Assembly: GCA_043816955.1 (NCBI GenBank)
Contig: JBDRHL010000086.1
Coordinates: forward strand, 1 to 5,938
Direction of reading: 5' to 3'
DNA length: 5,938 nt
From: JBDRHL01 sp043816955
Lineage (GTDB): Bacteria > Planctomycetota > Phycisphaerae > Sedimentisphaerales > CAYZTY01
The position numbers and the translations under genes were made by a program. The notes under the pieces are model-generated. The model had not been told where the DNA came from. It saw only the letters and a program-made list of their open reading frames with translations, and made no database searches. Below, piece by piece: positions 1 through 5,506 of this stretch; positions within the stretch are counted from its first letter, which is position 1, and each line of letters begins with the position of its first letter.

Positions 1-32
1 GCATCAGGAACATATTCTCCGGGTCCATACAT
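1..32 (-). CDS. 5' end of an unidentified gene, cut by the window edge
   Basis: Only the first ten codons plus two bases are present, reading M-Y-G-P-G-E-Y-V-P-D on the minus strand. The start is chosen because a near-perfect Shine-Dalgarno sequence, GGAGGA (45..40), sits seven bases upstream of the ATG at 32..30. A second ATG at 28..26 is in another frame and less well spaced. The gene lies downstream of the integrase on the same strand, about 120 bases beyond its stop, but a likely terminator separates them, so it is probably transcribed on its own. The peptide is too short to assign a family. Such a position beside an integrase often holds an excisionase or other element gene, but nothing in the residues shows that. 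The call rests on the ribosome binding site and start codon alone. Confidence 0.45.
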   Translation of the reverse strand, partial: MYGPGEYVPD

Positions 33-39
33 TTTATTG

Positions 40-45
40 TCCTCC
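40..45 (-). promoter_or_regulatory. Strong Shine-Dalgarno site for the left-edge gene
   Basis: GGAGGA on the minus strand lies seven bases before an ATG. It is the best ribosome binding site in the window and the main reason to believe that a gene begins at 32 and runs leftward out of view. Confidence 0.55.
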
Positions 46-130
46 AGAAAAACAATAACTTTCTGAAGGATATATCGGACATCACCGTCCTAACACATTA
101 AAAATACCGGTAAATTTGCTACAGTCTCAC

Positions 131-157
131 AAAAAGCCTGATTTTACAAAATGGCTT
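131..157 (-). terminator. Probable rho-independent terminator of the integrase gene
   Basis: Read on the minus strand, AAGCC (157..153) pairs with GGCTT (138..134). An inner ATTT (152..149) pairs with AAAT (144..141) around a TGTA loop, leaving a two-base CA bulge at 140..139. A run of five T (135..131) follows. It begins one base inside the integrase TAA stop, the usual place for an intrinsic terminator. The stem is short and only partly GC, so it may be weak. Confidence 0.5.
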
Positions 158-1154
158 ATAACCACTGCTCTATTTGCAGTTGATTGACAGATTGCCGAAG
201 CACAGGATCAACGTTTGTATAAATTTTGTTTGTCAAATTCGGTGACGAGTGCTCCAGAAGTCTCTGAGTAACCGCAGTCGAAACTCCGTTTTGTGCCAGC
301 AAAGAGCAGAATGTTCGCCTCAGATCATGAAATTTCAAATCTGCCAAATCAGCTACCTTACAAATCTTACGCCATTGTCGATAGTTGAATTTAGTACGAA
401 ACAATTTCTTTTGTTCAACATCCAAACTACGAACATATTTTGAAAGCTCAGTCATTACTTTTTCTGATACAGGTCGTGAAGACATACACTTTCTAGTTTT
501 TTTGCTTTTGGTGGCGATGCAATTATTTTCAAAATCAATATCGTCGATTTTCAAAAATTCAATGTCACCTCGCCTTAAGCCTGTACCAAGAGCTAATAAA
601 ATTCTTATTTTCATCGGCGGATACAGTTGTGCAGCTTTTAACAGATTTTTGACTTGGGCATTATTTAATGATTTCACTGGTCTTTCATCAACTTTGAGTT
701 CCTTGATTTCTAATTCGCCATTCAGATACCTGCTTTTTCTGCACCAGTATACGAATGTTTTCAGATTCCTGAGATCTTTGTTCAGTGTTGCACGTTTAAT
801 CTCAGGGCTTCTTTTAAGGATGAAATCATTGATGACATTTTGTGTGATCTGTTTTGAATTACACTTTCCAACGATCCGTTCAAAATTTCGTAATGAAAGA
901 GCATGTTCATAAAGTGTGCCCTCTGTGACACCTTGGATCTTTTTAGCCTCGATATACTCTGAAATCATTTGTTCCCAGCCGACTGATACAGTGCCTGTAA
1001 AAACATCAGAGTTCAACTGTGTGTATTTGATATGCTTGTAATGTTCAGCCAGTTCTTTGCTTGGTAATGCTTTTGATTTGCGCTTGCCACTTTCATACCA
1101 ACCGCACCACCAGCCTTTGATATTATTTCTCTTGTAAATCCATACCTTCTTCAT
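156..1154 (-). CDS. Tyrosine recombinase / phage-type integrase
   Basis: This 332-residue protein is a complete lambda-type tyrosine site-specific recombinase, which cuts and rejoins DNA through a covalent 3'-phosphotyrosine and normally integrates or excises a mobile element. Residues about 1-55 look like a small arm-type DNA-binding domain rich in Trp, Lys and Arg. Residues about 58-140 are the helical core-binding domain, and about 160-320 the catalytic domain. Expected catalytic residues are all visible: Arg194 in TGLRRGDI, a beta-hairpin Lys at 216 or 218, His276 and Arg279 in HDLRR, His302 in LEHSS, and the nucleophile Tyr312 in IYTNVD. Length is normal for the family. An in-frame TAA 12 bases upstream bounds the ATG at 1154, although no good Shine-Dalgarno precedes it. 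It is oriented away from the SNF2 operon. No attachment site or partner tRNA could be identified, so the element it serves is undefined. Confidence 0.93.
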   Translation of the reverse strand: MKKVWIYKRNNIKGWWCGWYESGKRKSKALPSKELAEHYKHIKYTQLNSDVFTGTVSVGWEQMISEYIEAKKIQGVTEGTLYEHALSLRNFERIVGKCNSKQITQNVINDFILKRSPEIKRATLNKDLRNLKTFVYWCRKSRYLNGELEIKELKVDERPVKSLNNAQVKNLLKAAQLYPPMKIRILLALGTGLRRGDIEFLKIDDIDFENNCIATKSKKTRKCMSSRPVSEKVMTELSKYVRSLDVEQKKLFRTKFNYRQWRKICKVADLADLKFHDLRRTFCSLLAQNGVSTAVTQRLLEHSSPNLTNKIYTNVDPVLRQSVNQLQIEQWL

Positions 1155-1182
1155 ACAATCATTTTATCGTAAAGATAGGGGT

Positions 1183-1329
1183 ATGAATCAAGCGGTAAAA
1201 CAGACCGAGAATCGGGCAAAGTGGTATCATTATAGTGTCAAGAACTTAGTCGTGAAAAATCCTTATAGTTTAAGCCTATATTTATCAAACGCTTATGAAA
1301 ATCAAAAGTCAACAGGCCAAAGTATTTAA
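1183..1329 (+). CDS. Short hypothetical ORF, doubtful
   Basis: An ATG-to-TAA frame of 48 codons lies divergent from the integrase. Its product begins MNQAVKQTENRAKWYHYSVK and has no recognisable domain, signal peptide or membrane segment. The G-rich stretch before the ATG is too close to the start (about three bases) to be a good ribosome binding site. The frame also overlaps the candidate integrase promoter on the other strand. After the TAA the same reading frame stays open to 1443 and joins the segment interpreted below as the front of a decayed ATPase gene. It could therefore be part of that remnant, a chance ORF, or a tiny real gene. I do not recognise it, and chance is quite possible. 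Confidence 0.18.
   Translation: MNQAVKQTENRAKWYHYSVKNLVVKNPYSLSLYLSNAYENQKSTGQSI
1229..1258 (-). promoter_or_regulatory. Candidate promoter for the integrase
   Basis: On the minus strand a perfect -10 hexamer TATAAT (1234..1229) is preceded, after 18 bases, by TTTTCA (1258..1253), which matches four of six -35 positions. Predicted transcription would start near 1222 and leave an untranslated leader of about 70 bases before the integrase ATG. A TTGACA lies just upstream of the -10 but is far too close to act as its -35. The assignment is by motif and spacing only. Confidence 0.35.
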
Positions 1330-1565
1330 TATCCGTTGACCACACGACACAGATACGTAAGGTCAGACTACCCCAAAATTGAAGACCTCCGACACAGACC
1401 ACAGGCGAGACTCCGATGTAATTTTATGCTTTTACGGAGTTTGTAGCGTATTGAAGATACTGCGAATACAATGGAATACATTAGATGTCTGAAGATACAA
1501 TCGCAAAAGTGTGTTTCAGAAGTGTAGGTACCACTGCTTTTGGCCCTGTTACAGCTAAAAAGTGG

Positions 1566-1594
1566 TTGTCTATTCTTGATCGCAGTTTTATAAT
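1566..1594 (+). promoter_or_regulatory. Likely sigma-70-type promoter of the SNF2-SWIM operon
   Basis: TTGTCT (1566-1571) is separated by exactly 17 bases from a perfect TATAAT (1589-1594). Transcription would start near 1601 and give a leader of about 80 bases to the ATG at 1682. The promoter lies inside the decayed ATPase fragment, so the operon may be using sequence that was once coding. No operator palindrome was evident around it. Confidence 0.5.
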
Positions 1595-1663
1595 CAAGCT
1601 TTTGAGACTACACTATAGAAATTTCAATAAAAGATTTGACTATTTTGTCATGGAATATTTGCT

Positions 1664-1671
1664 AAGAAGGA
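1664..1671 (+). promoter_or_regulatory. Ribosome binding site of the SNF2 ATPase gene
   Basis: AAGAAGGA ends ten bases before the ATG at 1682, a slightly long but workable spacing. It overlaps the last codons of the upstream 63-codon frame, whose stop is at 1674-1676. It supports 1682 as the start of the SNF2 gene. Confidence 0.55.
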
Positions 1672-1681
1672 AATAGCAGCG

Positions 1682-4360
1682 ATGAGTGAGATAAGACTGA
1701 CGCCGTCTGGACAACTTCGCTGGCAGGCTGCTTTGGGTGAACCGCAGCCGCCCGAATTTGCTGTATTACAGAAATCATTTGAGCATGACTGGCCTCAAGG
1801 GCTGTTTAAACTTGCTGCGGACAAATACAAAACGACAAATTCTCTGACATTGGGATATTGGCAGGGGCTGGCAGAACATTATTTGACGGGGCTGTGCCAT
1901 ATACCGGAATCAGCGGATGATATCGTTGTCGAGCCGCCTTCTGATTCGGTCTTTTCGACATTACTATTATCGGCACCACCGATGTCGGGAGGAGAATACC
2001 TTACTTTAGCTGTTTTGCGGGAAATATGGATTAGCCTGAGCAGGTGGGGTAATCATGCTGTTGGCTCAGCCGGGGGATTGGCGAATTTTTTGCAAACACA
2101 CGCTCCCAAATGGCATCAGGTCGGCAGGGTCTGTTTCCATCTTGCCGAAAACAAATCTAACGAAGCATATCCGTTCGCGTTTTTAGCTACTTATTCCACA
2201 GGATTCGGCTCCGGCGGTCGAGTCAAACACATACCGCTTCGTAGAGCAATAGAGCAATATGCCGGAGCCAAAAACCGTTCCGCCCTGATAAAACTGCTTT
2301 CGCCGGTAGAGCAGGCCTCCAAGCAGATTGACTGGGTCGGCAGGCTTGTTGACTCCGGTGAAATTTATCAACCGTTGGCATGGCCGGCATATTTTGCGCA
2401 TAAGTTTTTGCAAACGGTGCCAAGCCTGGAAGATTGCGGCCTGACTGTGCGGATACCAAACTGGTGGAAAAAGCGGCCTCGGCCACAGGTGTCGGTAACA
2501 ATTGGCCAGAATCGCCAATCAAAATTCGGAGTTGATGCATTGCTTGACTTTAATGTTGCCGTTGCCCTTAACGGCGAGACGCTTTCAGCAGATGAAATAA
2601 AAGATATTTTAGCCGGCGGAGATGGGCTGGTATTGGTTAAGGGGCAGTGGATCGAAGTTGACCGCGAGAAATTGCAGGAAGCAATAGACCACTGGCAAGG
2701 GTTACAAAAAGAAGCTGAAAATGGTGAGATATCGTTTATTGAAGGAATGCGGCTTCTGGCGGGAGCTTCTTCTGATTTGACCAATGACGAGCAGGCCGAC
2801 AAGGAAAAGCAGTGGGTTGACATTTCTGCCGGTGGTGCTTTACGAGAAATCCTGTCTGGCTTGCGTGATCCGGCTAATCTTGATTCCGTAAAAATCAGCA
2901 GCCAGCTAAAGACACGATTGCGTCCCTACCAACAGCAGGGCTTGTCCTGGCTGCGATTTCTTGCAGAGCTTGGCCTTGGGGCATGTCTGGCTGATGATAT
3001 GGGACTTGGCAAGACTATTCAAGTGTTGGCACTGTTATTATACAATCAGCAAAATAATACGAAGAAAACGAAACCCTCATTGTTAATTGTACCTGCTTCT
3101 CTTCTCAGTAACTGGCGTAAGGAAGCCGAGCGTTTCACGCCGTCTTTGAATTTAACTTTCCTACACCCTGCGGAAACAGATCGTAAGAAACTCGAAACAA
3201 TTGAAAAAAAACCCGACAATACACTTGCCCAAAGTGATTTGCTTATAACAACATATTCAATGCTGACCCGGCAACCCTGGCTTGAGAATATAGACTGGCA
3301 ACTTGTAATCCTTGATGAAGCACAGGCAATAAAAAATCCATCAACCAGCCAGAGCAAAGCCGTTAAAAAACTTTCCGCCCGGTCTCGCATTGTCCTGACC
3401 GGCACCCCGGTAGAAAATCGCCTTGGTGATTTATGGTCGTTATTCGACTTTTTGAATCCTGGTCTGCTGGGTTCCGCCAATGTTTTCAAGAAATTTGTGA
3501 AAAGCCTGCAAGACAGAGAACACAACCAGTTTGCGCCGTTACGGCAATTGGTTGAGCCATATATTTTACGGCGATTGAAAACTGACCGTAAAATTATTAC
3601 AGACCTTCCCGACAAGATCGAAGCACCATGCTACTGCAAACTGAGCAGGCAGCAGGTAAAACTTTATGAACAAACGGTTAATGCCTTGAGATCAACGCTT
3701 AAAAACGCAGACGGTATCGCCCGTCGCGGTATAGTGCTGCAATCGTTAATGCGTCTAAAACAGATATGCAATCATCCCAGCCAGCTTACCGGCGATGGTG
3801 ATTATATCGCCTCTGACAGCGGCAAGTTTCTCCGGCTCGGCGAAATTTGCGACGAAATCGCCTCTCGTCAGGAAAAGGCTCTTATTTTTACACAGTTCCA
3901 TGAAATCACAGACTCCCTGGCCGATTACCTGGTAACTGTTTTTGGCCGAACAGGTGTGATACTTCATGGCGGGACAGCGGTGAAAAAACGCCAGGCCCTG
4001 GTTGAGCAGTTTCAAAGTGATGACGGCCCGCCGTTTTTTATACTATCGCTCAAAGCTGGTGGAACAGGCCTGAATCTTACAGCCGCTTGTCATGTAATTC
4101 ATTTTGACCGCTGGTGGAATCCTGCTGTGGAAAATCAGGCGACCGACAGGGCGTTTCGTATAGGCCAAAAACACAATGTCCTGGTTCATAAATTTATAAC
4201 CACCGGCACGGTCGAGGAAAAAATCGATGCAATGATTACGGAAAAACAAAAAATGGCTGATGAAATCCTTTCTTCAGGCAAGGAGGTGAACCTGACGGAA
4301 TTGCCCGATGATGAGATATTGCGATTGGTTAGCCTGGATGTAACTCGCGCAAAATTATAG
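1682..4360 (+). CDS. SNF2-family DNA-dependent ATPase (helicase superfamily 2)
   Basis: This 892-residue cytoplasmic protein should be an ATP-driven double-stranded DNA translocase or remodeler of the Rad54/RapA-like SNF2 class. Residues about 1-390 form an N-terminal extension. Within it, WWKKRPRP (261-268) and the LLDFNVAVALNGETLS to GQWIEVD stretch (287-327) match the bacterial SNF2-helicase-associated domain (DUF3670 type). The first RecA lobe has DDMGLGKT (438-445, Walker A), VPASLLSNW (motif Ia), LDEAQ (544-548, Walker B) and LTGTP (572-576). The second lobe has ALIFTQF (733-739), KAGGTGLNLT (791-800) and QATDRAFRIGQ (819-829), with arginines 823 and 826 as likely ATP-sensing residues. 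All motifs look intact. Length is typical for bacterial members with this extension. It is the first gene of a pair with the SWIM-HTH protein 13 bases downstream. The class is certain; the biological role is not known from sequence. Confidence 0.95.
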   Translation: MSEIRLTPSGQLRWQAALGEPQPPEFAVLQKSFEHDWPQGLFKLAADKYKTTNSLTLGYWQGLAEHYLTGLCHIPESADDIVVEPPSDSVFSTLLLSAPPMSGGEYLTLAVLREIWISLSRWGNHAVGSAGGLANFLQTHAPKWHQVGRVCFHLAENKSNEAYPFAFLATYSTGFGSGGRVKHIPLRRAIEQYAGAKNRSALIKLLSPVEQASKQIDWVGRLVDSGEIYQPLAWPAYFAHKFLQTVPSLEDCGLTVRIPNWWKKRPRPQVSVTIGQNRQSKFGVDALLDFNVAVALNGETLSADEIKDILAGGDGLVLVKGQWIEVDREKLQEAIDHWQGLQKEAENGEISFIEGMRLLAGASSDLTNDEQADKEKQWVDISAGGALREILSGLRDPANLDSVKISSQLKTRLRPYQQQGLSWLRFLAELGLGACLADDMGLGKTIQVLALLLYNQQNNTKKTKPSLLIVPASLLSNWRKEAERFTPSLNLTFLHPAETDRKKLETIEKKPDNTLAQSDLLITTYSMLTRQPWLENIDWQLVILDEAQAIKNPSTSQSKAVKKLSARSRIVLTGTPVENRLGDLWSLFDFLNPGLLGSANVFKKFVKSLQDREHNQFAPLRQLVEPYILRRLKTDRKIITDLPDKIEAPCYCKLSRQQVKLYEQTVNALRSTLKNADGIARRGIVLQSLMRLKQICNHPSQLTGDGDYIASDSGKFLRLGEICDEIASRQEKALIFTQFHEITDSLADYLVTVFGRTGVILHGGTAVKKRQALVEQFQSDDGPPFFILSLKAGGTGLNLTAACHVIHFDRWWNPAVENQATDRAFRIGQKHNVLVHKFITTGTVEEKIDAMITEKQKMADEILSSGKEVNLTELPDDEILRLVSLDVTRAKL

Positions 4361-4364
4361 GAGA
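4359..4364 (+). promoter_or_regulatory. Ribosome binding site overlapping the SNF2 stop codon
   Basis: AGGAGA begins within the TAG stop of the SNF2 gene and lies nine bases before the ATG at 4374. Ribosomes terminating on the first gene would be positioned on this site, so translational coupling of the two proteins is likely. It also fixes 4374 as the start of the second gene. Confidence 0.7.
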
Positions 4365-4373
4365 CTAAATACA

Positions 4374-5423
4374 ATGTCGTACTACTCCTGGAGACCGTAT
4401 GTTTCGGTGGCCAAGCGAAGAGCTAAAGCGTTAAAAAAAATGCAAAAACTTCGCAAAAAAGGCAAAAAGATTGAGCCGATTGAAATTGAAGGCAACACTA
4501 TTGCCCGCAGTTTTTGGGGTAAAGCGTGGTGTAATCATCTGGAATCGTTTTCGGACTTTTCCAATCGTTTGCCTCGCGGCAGAACATACGCACGCAATGG
4601 ATCGGTTTGCCATCTGGAAATTCTTCCCGGCAAAATTAAGGCGATTGTCAGCGGTTCGGAACTTTACAATATCTCTATAGATATCAAACCGCTGAAAAAA
4701 TCTGTGTGGCACTCAATCAAAAAACAGTGTAGCGGTAAAATCGGTTCAATGCTCGAATTGCTTCAGGGCAAACTATCGGATTATGTTATGGGCATTGTAA
4801 CGAATTGTAAAAATGGGCTGATGCCTCTGCCTGGCGAAATCAAGTTGGGTTGCGACTGCCCCGATTGGGCAACAATGTGCAAACATGTCGCCGCCGCATT
4901 GTATGGCATCGGTAATCGATTGGATAATCAACCGGAACTTCTGTTTGTTTTGCGGGGTGTTGATGCGAGCGAATTGATTAGCGGTGATATAGATATGACA
5001 ATCGCCGAGTCAAGTGCTGCTGCTAAAACCATAGCGGATGATAAACTCGCTGATATTTTTGGTACGGATATCGATCTGGATATTGCCGAGCAAACCGCTC
5101 CTGCAACAAAAACCCACAAGAAGCCCTCTTCCCGGCAAACTAAACCGCTCCGCAAGGAAAGGAAACCTATTGTTCGTGCACAAATGGGCAAGGCTAAAAC
5201 GAAAGCAAGTAATACGAAAGAACTCTCCCGTACTCGTCCAACTGGTAAGTTCGTAGCCAGACTGCGAAAACAGTTAAAGCTATCGGTTGCCCAGTTTGCC
5301 AAACAACTTGGAGTGTCCAGTGCAAGTATTTACCGATGGGAAAAAATACCTGCAAGACTAAAATTGCAAAATAATACACTATTGAAATTGGCAAAACTTC
5401 AGCAGCAAGCCAACAGAAAATAG
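4374..5423 (+). CDS. SWIM zinc-finger protein with C-terminal helix-turn-helix
   Basis: The product has 349 residues in three parts. Residues 1-200 match bacterial SWIM-type proteins: a very basic start (14-32), then FWGKAW (47-52) and RLPRGRTYARNGSV (65-78), which are family hallmarks, then the zinc-binding SWIM motif Cys160, Cys162, Cys169, His171 (CxC-x6-CxH). Residues about 200-290 are a low-complexity linker, first acidic and Ala-rich, then rich in Lys, Arg, Pro and Thr. Residues about 293-345 form an XRE-like helix-turn-helix (LRKQLKLSVAQFAKQLGVS, then ASIYRWE). SWIM modules bind DNA or proteins, so the protein probably contacts DNA with both ends. Tight coupling to the SNF2 gene suggests that it loads, targets or regulates that motor; this is inference. 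The start has a clear ribosome binding site. An A8 run (4433-4440) occurs early in the gene. No substrate or pathway can be named. Confidence 0.9.
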   Translation: MSYYSWRPYVSVAKRRAKALKKMQKLRKKGKKIEPIEIEGNTIARSFWGKAWCNHLESFSDFSNRLPRGRTYARNGSVCHLEILPGKIKAIVSGSELYNISIDIKPLKKSVWHSIKKQCSGKIGSMLELLQGKLSDYVMGIVTNCKNGLMPLPGEIKLGCDCPDWATMCKHVAAALYGIGNRLDNQPELLFVLRGVDASELISGDIDMTIAESSAAAKTIADDKLADIFGTDIDLDIAEQTAPATKTHKKPSSRQTKPLRKERKPIVRAQMGKAKTKASNTKELSRTRPTGKFVARLRKQLKLSVAQFAKQLGVSSASIYRWEKIPARLKLQNNTLLKLAKLQQQANRK

Positions 5424-5506
5424 TTCGATAACACAAGGATTATAAAAAGATTATACGTGCCTTGCTCAAAAATTCGTGTTTGTTTATTTACTCAAACTGA
5501 CCGATT
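5424..5506. other. Convergent intergenic spacer containing the end of the insertion sequence
   Basis: This 83-base AT-rich spacer separates the SWIM gene stop from the transposase stop. The heptamer GATTATA occurs twice (5438-5444 and 5449-5455). CAAGG (5434-5438) can pair with CCTTG (5460-5464), but the loop is 21 bases and no T-run follows, so it is a poor terminator. The terminal inverted repeat of the insertion sequence should fall in here. It cannot be placed because the other end of the element lies outside the window. Confidence 0.4.

Larger units (their letters stand above)
1342..1676 (+). pseudogene. Decayed C-terminal remnant of a DUF4143-type AAA ATPase
   Basis: An open frame from ATG 1485 to TAG 1676 (63 codons) contains a stretch, TAKKWLSILDRSFIIKLL, followed by YRNFNKRF. 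This closely resembles the segment just before the 'PKLYFYDTGL' motif in bacterial ATPases with a C-terminal DUF4143 domain. The resemblance stops at NKRF: the tail FDYFVMEYLLRRK does not continue the family pattern and a stop follows. Upstream, a different frame (1342-1443) reads RYVRSDYPKIEDL and then FMLLRSL. This loosely fits the preceding part of the same domain, then hits TAG at 1444. The two pieces are in different frames and the Walker ATPase part is absent. I read this as a truncated, frameshifted gene fragment. The 1485-1676 match is the firmer half; the upstream half is tentative. The family is known from sequence, and its cellular role is mostly uncharacterised. Confidence 0.45.

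Noticed and set aside
249..912. Two plus-strand open frames (249-443 and 385-912) opposite the integrase
   Set aside because: They overlap each other and lie antisense to a clearly real recombinase. Their products are low-complexity with no recognisable motif.
1152..1160. Four-codon mini-frame (ATG ATT GTA TGA) whose stop overlaps the integrase start
   Set aside because: It has no ribosome binding site of its own and such a tiny frame is expected by chance.
1410..1440. Inverted repeat ACTCCG / CGGAGT with a 19-base loop
   Set aside because: The stem is only six pairs, the loop is long and no strong T-run follows. It is not convincing as a terminator or operator.
3314..3325. DEAQ instead of DEAH in the Walker B motif of the SNF2 protein
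   Set aside because: DEAQ is common in bacterial SNF2-family ATPases and is not a sign of inactivation.
2183..4374. Several minus-strand open frames opposite the SNF2 gene
   Set aside because: They are antisense shadows of a gene whose motifs are all in the plus frame. None shows a domain or a ribosome binding site that would argue for it.
4431..5436. Plus and minus alternative frames across the SWIM gene
   Set aside because: The SWIM motif, the family hallmarks and the HTH all lie in the 4374-5423 frame, and the alternatives have no identifiable features.
5434..5464. CAAGG / CCTTG hairpin and GATTATA repeats as operon terminator or IS end
   Set aside because: The five-pair stem has a 21-base loop and no T-run, and the element's other end is not visible for comparison.
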